Part shown: piece after piece, positions 1 to 8,249 of the stretch | How the letters are laid out: every line of letters begins with the position of its first letter | How positions within the stretch are numbered: position 1 is the stretch's first letter | Assembly: GCA_963779645.1 (NCBI GenBank) | Contig: CAVZYX010000005.1 | Coordinates: forward strand, 1,984,001 to 2,048,000 | Origin: CALMBW01 sp963779645 | Lineage (GTDB): Bacteria > Actinomycetota > CADDZG01 > WHSQ01 | Length of the DNA stretch: 64,000 nucleotides | Reading direction: 5' to 3' | The notes under the pieces: generated by a model | What the model was told of the DNA's origin: nothing | Databases searched by the model: none | Seen by the model: only the letters and a program-made list of their open reading frames with translations | Position numbers and translations under genes: made by a program

Positions 1-2
1 AG

Positions 3-642
3 CACTTGGACAAGAGCTTCTCGGATGAGGAGTTGTGCTCGATGGCTACGGCGAACGCGGGCGAAGCGTTGGGACGCGCATGGGGCCCACAGGTCGGTCG
101 CGTCGCGCCCGGGCTGCAAGCCGATCTGATCGTGGTAGCTCGGCGCACCAAGGATCCCTATAGGAACCTCATCGAAGCGACGGAGCGCCACATCCGCTTG
201 GTTCTGGTGGGGGGGCGTCCCACTTACGGCAACAGACTCCTAATGGAAGCTACAGGGGCACGGAGATTGGAAAAGATAAGAGTCGCGGGGAGTGGAACGC
301 GCCATAAGTCTTGTGGATCCCGACATCAAAGATGCCGACATGACCTGGGCAGCGGTACTCACTTCGCTGGAGCAAGCTCGCGAGAACCCCCAGAGAGCGG
401 TGGAGCGTGCACTGACGATGACTCCGCGGGGTGAGAAGGCATTCAGGTTGATACCCGATATGCCCGGTGGGGAGCTGGCTACCGAGATCACATCCGCGCG
501 CGACCTCGGCCCGATCGAGATCCCGCCACTCGACTCGATCTATCACGACGCCAAGTTCTTTCGGGCTCTACGAGTGGAGAAGGCTCCGATCCTGGGCGGA
601 TTACTTGACGACTTGGTGGATTACTACAGGGGACCTAGGTAG
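3..642 (+). CDS. Amidohydrolase, C-terminal part, frameshifted
   Basis: This is the last 210 or so residues of a metal-dependent amidohydrolase; the start lies left of the window. The visible part has the family's closing region: an MAT-NAG helix, a G-x-ADL-VV segment typical of the end of the barrel, and a V-GGRP-YG turn followed by a helical tail. The reading frame breaks at 287-290, a run of four G. Removing one G joins the upstream frame (which otherwise stops at 434) to the downstream frame, which begins at base 292 and ends at 642, giving one continuous protein. The substrate cannot be told. The gene is co-directional with the caspase set starting 87 bases later and may belong to the same transcription unit. 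The frameshift may be a sequencing error. Confidence 0.75.
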
Positions 643-729
643 AGGTTTCATCGAAGGGGAACGGACGAGGCAGGAGGTTGGGGGTCAGTTTCAAAGTGAT
701 CGCGGGCTGCATCGGTGAAGGGGGACAAC

Positions 730-1566
730 TTGGCAAAGCGGGCGGTGTGCGTCGGGATCAACGATTATCCGGTCAAAGACGCCGATCTTCGAGGTTGCGT
801 CAACGACGCGGAGGCGTGGGCGTCACTCCTCGCCGATCACTACGACTTCCCGAAGACAGATATCAAGATGGTTCTGAACGAGGAAGCGGTCAAGAAGAAC
901 GTGATGAAGTACCTCGGAGATCTGCTGGCCGATTGCTCCGAGGGAGACGTGCTCGTCTTCACCAATTCATCTCACGGGTCCTACATCCCGGACAAGAGCG
1001 GAGACGAAGCCAACGGCTACGACGAGGTTCTCTGTACCTACGACATCGAGGACGAACAGATAACTGACGACGAGCTCCGGGAGCTATTCGGGGTCCTTCC
1101 CAAAGGTGTGAGTCTCATCGTCATCTCAGATTCCTGCCACTCGGGGAACGTGACGCGTGTCGCCGTTTCACAGATCTTGCCGGGAATGGGCGCCAACGAC
1201 GATCGAAGGGTGCGGTTCCTCAATCCCATGTATTGGCGAAGCGAAAGGGCCGATGGACCAACGTTGTTGGCGGACGCATCCGCTGCTATCCCGCGCAAGC
1301 GTGACCTATTCCCGCAGTCGTCGATGAGCCACGTTCTCCTCAGCGGATGCATGGATGTTGAGGTGTCTTACGACGCACTGATCGGTGATCGCTATCACGG
1401 GGCGATGAGTTTTCATGCTCTTAAAGCCATCAAGGAGGCGAAATACAAGATCTCTTACAAGGAACTTGCGGCCCGCGTTGTGCCGATGGTCACGAGTGCC
1501 GGATACCCGCAACATCCGCAACTTGAAGGCCCTCCCAATCTGAAGTCGAAGCAGATCTTCACATGA
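730..1566 (+). CDS. Caspase family (C14) metacaspase-like protease
   Basis: Cytoplasmic cysteine protease of the caspase fold, about 278 residues and a single domain. The N-terminus carries the VGINDY strand typical of bacterial C14 enzymes. The catalytic His is at residue 82 (SSHG, bases 973-975) and the catalytic Cys at residue 136 (DSCHSG, bases 1135-1137), with the usual 54-residue spacing. No signal peptide or transmembrane segment is visible. I chose TTG at 730 because a purine-rich AAGGGGGAC lies just upstream; GTG at 715 is possible. The stop overlaps the start of the CHAT-domain gene (ATGATG), so the two caspase-fold proteins are translationally coupled. Metacaspases cut after Arg or Lys and often act in regulated death. 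A role with the adjacent CIS is inferred from position only. Confidence 0.85.
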   Translation: MAKRAVCVGINDYPVKDADLRGCVNDAEAWASLLADHYDFPKTDIKMVLNEEAVKKNVMKYLGDLLADCSEGDVLVFTNSSHGSYIPDKSGDEANGYDEVLCTYDIEDEQITDDELRELFGVLPKGVSLIVISDSCHSGNVTRVAVSQILPGMGANDDRRVRFLNPMYWRSERADGPTLLADASAAIPRKRDLFPQSSMSHVLLSGCMDVEVSYDALIGDRYHGAMSFHALKAIKEAKYKISYKELAARVVPMVTSAGYPQHPQLEGPPNLKSKQIFT

Positions 1567-4002
1567 TGCGCGGTCGGACCAGAAGAAGAGTATTCCGGCT
1601 CGTCGTCCTGACCGGTGCTTTCTGGGCTATCGGAACCGCTCAAGCGATGGCCCAACCCGGCTGCATTGGAACCATCGATGGCGTTCCCTTGGAGTCTGCC
1701 GATTCGTCCGGAAACGCGATGGAGTTGGACGCGGATTCGGTCGTTTCCGTGGCTGTAAGTTCCCGCGAGCTGATCTCATCGGTGGAGATCGGTCTTGAAC
1801 TTGGGCCGTTCAGTTGGACAACTCTGGATCATGTCGTCGACCCACCCAGTAATCAGTGGTCGGGAACCTTGAACGTCTCAGAATTCTCCCCGGGCGGAGT
1901 CGGTCTGTACCACGTGATCGCGAACAAGCGACAGATGCTCTTTCGACATGTGGATCAACATCACAGGGCGTTCACCATTCACGACGGTGGCGGGATTGGT
2001 GTCAAGCGCAACGATCATTTCCGGACTAAGTGCACAGGGGTTGGGAGTGTTGCGGGCCACAAAGGGTAGGGGAGGTCGGTTCATGGCGATAGCGGCCGGC
2101 CTTCCAACCGGCGTCGGTATCTGTGTTCTGGCTCAGCAACATGGCGTGGTGCCTGCGTCAACTGGGTGGATGTCAAGCTTGAGCCTTGGTTCTGTGGGCC
2201 TGGGTGCAGTGGCCCACATGGTTTCGGGAAAGATGTCGGCCCCGCCCTCGCTCGAAACGCCCATCGCAATGGAAGCGGAGATCGACGCGGCACCAGTCCC
2301 CGGAGGCACTCCTACCGAGATGGCTTCCCCGGCGGACGCGGCTGCGGTCGAAGCGATGCCCACCGAAGGCGCGATCCCCTCGCGTTCTGGTGAGGCTGCT
2401 CCTGTGGATGCCCCCGCCACTGCGGTGGAGATGGCAATGGCCGGGGGTGGGATAGTTGGGAGCGTTCGAGGGATGGAAGAAAGGGATCCTCCGCGCAGCG
2501 CTTTCGCACTGGTCGACTGTCCCTCTGTTGCGCATGTCGGGCAACCCATCGAGGTCGTCATCGGGCTTTCTCCTCAACCGACACCAGGGGTCGTCGGGGG
2601 CGAGATGCACAGGCCCCCGACGAGCGTTGGCTCTTACGTCTTAACGATCGATGTTGTGGCAGATGGCTTCGAACTGTCTTCGAATGAGAAGTGGCGTAAC
2701 GACCTGGTCGTTACCGCCGACGATCCCTACCCAACGGTCAGTCTGCATGTTGCTGCCTCTCCGCAAGAAGTGGATGTCCAGCCTCGGTCTATCCAGGCGA
2801 TCTACGCGATCGAAGGCCAGACGATCGGACTGGCGGTAAGGCCCGTCGCGGTATTGAAGGATCAAAGTGTGGTGACAAACGTGAGCACGGGGCAACCCGT
2901 GCCGCTGGACATCTCTATCCCGACGGATCAGAACCCTCCGGACATGACGATCCGCATCCTCGTCCCAAGCGAAGAGAAGGAGGGATTGTTACGGGTCAGC
3001 GTTGACACGCCGTATGGCGATGTGACTAAGCCCGAGGCCTCTTTCATCGTAGATATCGGACAAGATGCGGCTTCGTATGCGGCGCGCCTCGTCAAGCAAG
3101 TCGGGACAAGGGAGGGACAGCCGGGTCTTTACGAGTTCCTACTGGGTACCGGAAAAGACATCGCAGCCCAGTTGCCCTCGGAATTCTGGTCGATGTTTGC
3201 AGATATAGCGAAGAAGGTTGGTGACCGCAATCCGACCATTCTGATCCTGAGTCAGGAGCCCTACATCCCGTGGGAGCTCGCGGTGGCCGATCCGGTGATC
3301 GATCCGAAGATGCCACCTTTCTTGGCTGCACAGGCGAGCGTAGGACGGTGGATCCTCGCCGAGCGAGGACCGAAGTTGCCTCCGCCGACGCGACTGAGAG
3401 TGGAAAAGTGCGCCGTCATCTGCGGTGCTTATGTCGGTCCGGACGGACAGCGACTGCTCGAGGCGGAGGAAGAAGGAAAGCTCCTGCAGGAGGCTTACGC
3501 CGCAGCGGAAGTCAATGCCGACATGCGCGAAGTGTTGGACTGCCTCAAAGGCACGCCGCCGGCCGAGGTTCTTCATTTCGCGGTCCATGGGTGCTACGAC
3601 CCCGGCCAGGTGGACTCGGGGCTTGCTCTGACCGATGGGACGGTGCTGGCATCAGAGCAGATACGGAGCAGAACCTTGGGATCAGCTCCTTTGGTCTTCC
3701 TTAATGCATGCCAGGTGGGAAGCGGAGACGAAACCCTGGGTGATTACTCGGGCATCGCCGCCGCATTCCTCCATGCGGGAGCCTCTGGTGTCATCGCCCC
3801 GTTGTGGTCGATCCGGGACGCTCTGGCGAAGGACATCGCTCTTCGTTTCTATGAAGGCGTTTTCGGAGGAGTGCCTCCGGCAGAGGTATTCCGCAGAGAG
3901 CGCGGGGTGTTCCAAGATCTCCACGAAACCGCGTCGGCTACCTACTTGGCGTACCAGTTCTACGGGCATCCGGCTCTAATGGTTGAGCGGGCCTCGTCCT
4001 AG
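1563..4002 (+). CDS. Secreted/membrane CHAT-domain (caspase-like) protease, one frameshift
   Basis: Large envelope protein of about 812 residues once one base is removed near 1922-1926 (AACAAGC read as AACAGC); otherwise the first frame stops at 2069. Order of parts: signal peptide (residues 1-30, ending AQAMAQ), an Ig-like beta domain, two or three hydrophobic segments between about bases 1980 and 2230, an Ala/Pro/Glu-rich linker, a second beta-rich region, and a C-terminal CHAT protease domain. The CHAT dyad is intact: His in HFAVHG (codon 3586-3588) and Cys in LNACQVG (codon 3709-3711). CHAT proteins are caspase relatives; separase and the Craspase effector TPR-CHAT are members. The start overlaps the metacaspase stop. 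This signal peptide plus membrane anchor architecture puts one domain outside, but the topology is not settled. Confidence 0.8.
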
Positions 4003-4101
4003 GTATGGGGTTTGTTGGGAAGTGCCAACAAAGCTAGACAAGCGACCCCCCATTCGGTAAAAATCGGACGTTCGCGGGAAACGGGAAGAAGGGGACAAAG
4101 C

Positions 4102-4428
4102 ATGTCAGGTGGGGAAGCACTACTTTGGGGTCTCATCGGGGGATTACTGCCAGACGTTCTTCAGCTGATCCAGGCCGATAAGCGTGCCAATGCGCCGGAG
4201 TATCTAAAGAAGCCCTGGTGGTGGGTAACGCTGGCGTTCACGATCGCGGTGGGGGGATTGGCCGCATATCTCTTGGATCCGGCCAACGAAGGTCAGGCCA
4301 TAGCTTTCGGGTTCGGCGCTCCAGAGCTCATCCGCCGTCTCGCAGGTGCCGTCACGAACCCGTCGAGCGGGCCCTCGACCACCCTGGCTTCGAACACTCC
4401 AGCATCGCTGACCGAGTACCTCGCTTGA
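4102..4428 (+). CDS. Small membrane protein of the caspase operon
   Basis: A 108-residue protein I cannot assign to a named family. It begins with an amphipathic, Gly-rich segment (residues 5-25), has one clear transmembrane helix following a WWW motif (about residues 38-60), and ends with a Ser/Thr/Pro-rich tail. ATG 4102 was chosen over an upstream TTG/ATG because AAGAAGGGGACA precedes it at good spacing. Its location between the CHAT protease and the membrane zincin, all on the same strand with short gaps, suggests that it works with them in the membrane. Holin-like or adaptor roles are conceivable but unsupported. Confidence 0.7.
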   Translation: MSGGEALLWGLIGGLLPDVLQLIQADKRANAPEYLKKPWWWVTLAFTIAVGGLAAYLLDPANEGQAIAFGFGAPELIRRLAGAVTNPSSGPSTTLASNTPASLTEYLA

Positions 4429-4461
4429 CGCAACGACCGCGCGTTCTGTAGAGGAGTCGGA

Positions 4462-5319
4462 TTGTCAAAACTCGGTGGATTGATGGGAGTCGTCGTCGGC
4501 GTGGGAAGCGCTTTGGGTTTCCTCGTGCTCTTCCCCGCGCCGGGGGCGTGGTTGCTGCTGGGAATCGTCGCAGCGGTAACGGTCATCATCTATGTGATCG
4601 GAGCGAAGCTCGTGTCGGCCGCGACGTCGCCTTGTGAGTGTCCGGAGGGTGACTTCGTCCGGCATCTGCTCGTGGGGCTGAACGCGGGACTGAACGGAGT
4701 TCTGGGGGCCAAGGTCTACGGAGCGCTGTTGGGAACGGGGATGGGGGTGGTTGTTGGGGCCGCGTTGGGCCTGTTCGTCCTTTTGTCGATCTTTGAATCG
4801 ATCACTGGAAGCGATGTGTACCAGGGGTTCTTGGGATGGGCGAACTGGTTGCTACCCACCTCCTGGTTGATCACCGGCCTAGGTTTCCTCTTCTGGGTGA
4901 TCAGCGCCTTGGGTCACATCTTCGGTTATCTGATCGGGCGGTCGGGCTATTTCCGCATCCAAGGGATGCGTGCGAACCTGCAGACAGGGACCTTCTTCAC
5001 GCGTGGGGGACTCATAGCGAACCTGAATCCGATCGATACGGCGTTCAACATGGGCAATTTCGCCTTCGTAGACGCGAAGCCTCATCTCCCCCCAGAAGAG
5101 TCACCTAAGTGGCATATCGACCACGAAGCAGGCCACACACTCAACCTAGCGGCGTTCGGAAGTGTCTTTCACCTGGTCGGGGCGATCGATGAGAACGTCA
5201 CCGGAGGCCGGGAGAACGCCTTTTCCGAGAGGCTTGCCGAGAGCAACGACCCCGCCACCTGTCTGCAGCACATCATCATCCCGATGTGGACGCACGTTCG
5301 CTCGGCCAGGCAACCCTAG
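4462..5319 (+). CDS. Multi-pass membrane protein with C-terminal HEAGH zincin motif
   Basis: A 285-residue protein with a TTG start preceded by GAGGAGT. The first 165 residues are hydrophobic and form roughly four transmembrane segments. The remaining 120 residues form a soluble domain with a possible zinc-protease signature, HEAGH at residues 221-225, followed by a helix and an ENAFSERLAES segment that could supply a third ligand. The surrounding sequence (NMGNF before the motif, FGSVFHLVGAIDENV after it) does not match the DUF4157 toxin-associated zincin common in CIS loci, so I treat it as a distinct membrane metalloprotease or a pseudo-enzyme. It overlaps the next gene by 34 bases if that gene starts at its GTG. 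Confidence 0.7.
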   Translation: MSKLGGLMGVVVGVGSALGFLVLFPAPGAWLLLGIVAAVTVIIYVIGAKLVSAATSPCECPEGDFVRHLLVGLNAGLNGVLGAKVYGALLGTGMGVVVGAALGLFVLLSIFESITGSDVYQGFLGWANWLLPTSWLITGLGFLFWVISALGHIFGYLIGRSGYFRIQGMRANLQTGTFFTRGGLIANLNPIDTAFNMGNFAFVDAKPHLPPEESPKWHIDHEAGHTLNLAAFGSVFHLVGAIDENVTGGRENAFSERLAESNDPATCLQHIIIPMWTHVRSARQP

Positions 5320-6158
5320 AACAGCAGAGGAGAGCCGACCGTCTCGCTATGGATGAGCTGAGACGGCCCTTCCTGATCGCTGCGGTTGTCCTGATCGCCA
5401 TCGCGGTGCTGCTGGAGATCGGAGCGGCCTCCGTGTTGAAACGTTCTCCGGTTGACCCCGCCGATCTCGGGCGGATCGTTATCCAGGAAGCGGACCGTTG
5501 CCCGAGACTCGGTCCAGAACCTTGCGAGGACGACGACTTCGATGACGATGACGCGGAGGACGCTCTTCCCGAACTCGAAGAGTTAAGCCGGGAGAATCGG
5601 CCGCCAGGACGTGCGATCCCATATCTCGCTCTCCTCGACGGAATCCTTCTTTACGCCGTGGGGATGATGGCACTGTCTCTGATAGCGCCGGAGCGTCTGC
5701 AGGGGCGGATCCAGGGCGTACTGGGATTGATCTTTTCGATAGTCCTGATCGTCGTCACGATCGTACTGATCGTCATTGCGTTCGTGCTCCTGCTGGTGAT
5801 GATCGCACTCCTTACCTCGCCGCCCTTCGGCACGATCGCGTACTTCGCCGTATTTGCGTTCTTCAATCGCACGGGGGCAACAGTCGTTCTCAGTTTGATC
5901 ATGATGCTGAAGATCGGCTTCGTGATCTGCCTCGTATTGGCGAATCAACGATTCCTTCAGAACAAGAGCATCGTTCTGCTGACGATCACGTCGCTCATCG
6001 CCAACATCATCATCGCCTTTCTGCACGGGTTCGTCCCGCTGTTCCTTGTGAGCATCACCGATTCCATCGCGGCGTTGATCGTCGCGATACTCGCACTCAT
6101 CTGGGCAATCGTGATGCTGATCTTCTCGATCGTCGCCTTAGTGAAACTGATCCTCTAG
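5286..6158 (+). CDS. Multi-pass membrane protein with acidic loop
   Basis: Unrecognised 290-residue membrane protein. After a short N-terminal part comes one transmembrane helix, then an acidic extracytoplasmic or loop region rich in Asp/Glu (about residues 75-105), then six or so very hydrophobic Ile/Val/Leu-rich helices to the C-terminus. GTG 5286 gives a plausible N-terminal helix (LEQQRRADRLAMDEL); ATG 5349 is the alternative. It closes the plus-strand caspase operon. Its last codons read CTG ATC CTC TAG, and the final four bases CTAG also serve as the stop of the CIS operon on the other strand. Confidence 0.7.
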   Translation: MDARSLGQATLEQQRRADRLAMDELRRPFLIAAVVLIAIAVLLEIGAASVLKRSPVDPADLGRIVIQEADRCPRLGPEPCEDDDFDDDDAEDALPELEELSRENRPPGRAIPYLALLDGILLYAVGMMALSLIAPERLQGRIQGVLGLIFSIVLIVVTIVLIVIAFVLLLVMIALLTSPPFGTIAYFAVFAFFNRTGATVVLSLIMMLKIGFVICLVLANQRFLQNKSIVLLTITSLIANIIIAFLHGFVPLFLVSITDSIAALIVAILALIWAIVMLIFSIVALVKLIL

Positions 6159-6607
6159 CTGGACAAGATCCCTAGCGAGCAGGCGAGGACACACTGCACG
6201 AAGAGCGTGCCCCCATTCTCGAAAACCTGATAGGTCATGCTTTCACCGACGGCAAGGCTCTTCTCCGGAATGGTGATGTGGTCTTTCTGGGCGAAGCTGA
6301 CGGCGACGGTCCCTCCAAAAACTTGCAGGTTCAGATCACGCACGTAGGAGCCGTTGTCTCGGACGCGCACCGAACATGATCCTCCCAGGGGCAGGTCGAT
6401 CACGCCTCCCTGCCTGCAACTTCCTAGGACGTCGTCGGCCTCAACGTTCTCGGTCTCACCAAGGAATACGTCTTTGAGGTCGTCGATCAAGGATCCCTCG
6501 GTGTCTTCGGGACGTTCGGTGTCATCGTCGTGGCTCGTGGCCGCCGCTATCCCTATCGCGAACAGAACTGCGATGACCACGAGCGCGACGATCAACACTT
6601 TGTTCAT
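6155..6607 (-). CDS. Small N-terminally anchored extracytoplasmic protein, end of CIS operon
   Basis: A 150-residue protein with an N-terminal hydrophobic helix (residues 3-22) without a lipobox, an acidic stretch (residues 25-55) and a beta-rich Cys-containing domain (four Cys, in CRQGG, GSCSV, VQCV and ACS). The fold looks like a small immunoglobulin-type or cupredoxin-like sandwich, but I cannot name it. Its ATG overlaps the PASTA gene stop by four bases (ATGA), so it is the last cistron of the CIS operon and is probably an envelope partner of the PASTA protein. Confidence 0.7.
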   Translation of the reverse strand: MNKVLIVALVVIAVLFAIGIAAATSHDDDTERPEDTEGSLIDDLKDVFLGETENVEADDVLGSCRQGGVIDLPLGGSCSVRVRDNGSYVRDLNLQVFGGTVAVSFAQKDHITIPEKSLAVGESMTYQVFENGGTLFVQCVLACSLGILSS

Positions 6608-7692
6608 GGAAAGGTCGGAATGTAGATGCAGCAGATGTCGGGGATCTCGAATGTGAAGACGCGAATCGTCAAGAAGACTGGAGAACCGGGGGCGATGAGT
6701 TCTCCTTCAAGAGGGAACTGGGCGGTGACTTCGTTGTTCCCTACCTCATAGACATATTGAGTGAGTATCTCCCCGACACAGTCGGGTGCACACGAAGGAT
6801 CGGCTGAATCGAGGAGAGTTCTGGCGGCCGCTTCAGATTGCCCAATGAGGCCCGGCATTGGGATCGTGACGGCAGGCTCGGGGATCGCAACTGTGAGCAC
6901 TATCGTCTGCCCGGGAGCAACCGGCCCGGGTGGGGGGTCCTGAGCAACGACGGTTCCGGCAGGATCGGTGCTTGCCTGTTGAACCACCTCCACCGTGAAG
7001 CCTTCTGCTTCGAGTTGCTCCTGAGCGGTGGTCGCAACCGAACCTACGAGGTCACCGATCGACCCGGCCGCGACGACGAGGGTAACTTCATCCCCTTCTT
7101 CTACGCTCGTTCCTGCGGGTGGGTCAGAGTCAAGGACGGTGCCCGGATCCTCATCGCTTTCCGCATCAAGATCCACAGCCTCTGCAACGAGGAGACCCTC
7201 TTCTGTCAGCAACTCGCCGGCCTCCTGCACTGTCTTCCCCGCGAGATCCGGAACCTCAAGCCCTCCTCGGGACAGAAGGAAGAAGATAAGCCCGCCGACC
7301 ACGAGCAGACCAACGACGGCCCCGATCAAGGCTCCGACGGGGAAAGGCTTCTTTACCGGGGGGGCGACAACATCGAACGATGATGAGATCCGGTCGGAGA
7401 GCTCGCTGGGATCCGTCTCCGAAACGACCGCGAAGCTATAGACGTAGGTTCCTACGGCTGCACCTTTCGAGTCGATCTGCAGAGTCACCTGCTTTGTTTC
7501 GTTAGCGCCCCAGTCGAGCGTGCTTTCTCCGACGACCTTGAACATCTCCTGGGTGGCGGTACCTTCCGGGATGATGCGCACAAGACCTCGCATGGGTGTT
7601 GCCATCTGGTTAGTGATGGTGAATGCCGCTTCACCGACGCCGTTTATCAACTCGGTTTTTGCAGGGCCTGTGATTGCCCACGTTCTAGCCAT
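6604..7692 (-). CDS. One-pass PASTA-domain protein of the CIS operon
   Basis: A 362-residue protein. Residues 1-110 form an Ig-like domain (WAITGP and FTITNQ motifs near the start) with no signal peptide, so probably cytoplasmic. Residues 117-140 are a single transmembrane helix. Residues 145 to about 350 hold three PASTA-like repeats with the characteristic VPDLAGKT, DPPAGT and DPPPG motifs. This is the topology of PknB-type receptors without the kinase. PASTA modules bind uncrosslinked peptidoglycan or lipid II. Its place in the CIS operon suggests that the inner domain holds the baseplate while the outer domain holds the cell wall. The extreme C-terminus (DICCIYIPTFP) is unusual. Its start overlaps the stop of the tail protein I gene by one base. 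Confidence 0.8.
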   Translation of the reverse strand: MARTWAITGPAKTELINGVGEAAFTITNQMATPMRGLVRIIPEGTATQEMFKVVGESTLDWGANETKQVTLQIDSKGAAVGTYVYSFAVVSETDPSELSDRISSSFDVVAPPVKKPFPVGALIGAVVGLLVVGGLIFFLLSRGGLEVPDLAGKTVQEAGELLTEEGLLVAEAVDLDAESDEDPGTVLDSDPPAGTSVEEGDEVTLVVAAGSIGDLVGSVATTAQEQLEAEGFTVEVVQQASTDPAGTVVAQDPPPGPVAPGQTIVLTVAIPEPAVTIPMPGLIGQSEAAARTLLDSADPSCAPDCVGEILTQYVYEVGNNEVTAQFPLEGELIAPGSPVFLTIRVFTFEIPDICCIYIPTFP

Positions 7693-8249
7693 CAGCCGCC
7701 TCCCTCTGTCGCTTCGATCGGGTTTAATTCGTACGTCACATATGCGGGTTTCTGTGCTTGCGCGATGCGGTGGATGATCGCCTCGTAACGGCGTGCCTCG
7801 GCGGGCACTTTGATAACTAGGTGGAAGGCGCGCGCGCTACCATCCAAAGCGACGTTCTCGTCAATGACAAATCCTCGGACCCCCGTGGCGGTTTCCATGA
7901 AGTGAACGAGTCCTTGAACGGTTCCGCGCATCTTGGATAGGGAAACGGCCTCGAAGACCAGTTCACGTAGGCGTCCGGTTCCACTTGCAAGCGGTGCAAA
8001 GTCTTCAGGAAAGGGATCGTCGGGATTCTCGACCATCAACCAGTCGAGGTCCATCCACCTTGCCAACAGGGGGATGAAGTCGTCGCGCGCCCGTAACGGA
8101 TCGAAGAACTCGTCGACATGCCTCAGGACGTCCTCAGATGGTTCGTGCAAGCTTTCCATCACTCCCAGCAGGTGACGGAGGGGACCCTCGTTTGCGACGG
8201 TCCGCCTGAAGACCTCCGGAAGAAGCTGTGCGATCTCAGTCTGCTGCAA
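7692..8249 (-). CDS. Phage tail protein I-like baseplate component
   Basis: A 185-residue protein of the family seen in CIS and Streptomyces phage-tail-like loci that resembles tail protein I (the TIGR02242 type). It has a helical N-terminus (LLPEVFRRT), an FDP-x-x-A segment, an LLARWMDLDW motif and a following MRGT-x-x-GL segment that are characteristic. It is likely a wedge component of the baseplate next to the baseplate J protein, whose 3-prime end overlaps this gene's start by 14 bases. No enzymatic role is expected. Length is normal for the family. Confidence 0.85.
   Translation of the reverse strand: MQQTEIAQLLPEVFRRTVANEGPLRHLLGVMESLHEPSEDVLRHVDEFFDPLRARDDFIPLLARWMDLDWLMVENPDDPFPEDFAPLASGTGRLRELVFEAVSLSKMRGTVQGLVHFMETATGVRGFVIDENVALDGSARAFHLVIKVPAEARRYEAIIHRIAQAQKPAYVTYELNPIEATEGGG

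Noticed and set aside
2133..2610. Overlapping frames opposite the CHAT gene linker
   Set aside because: They mirror an Ala/Pro-rich coding stretch in a GC-rich gene; no start signal or family match.
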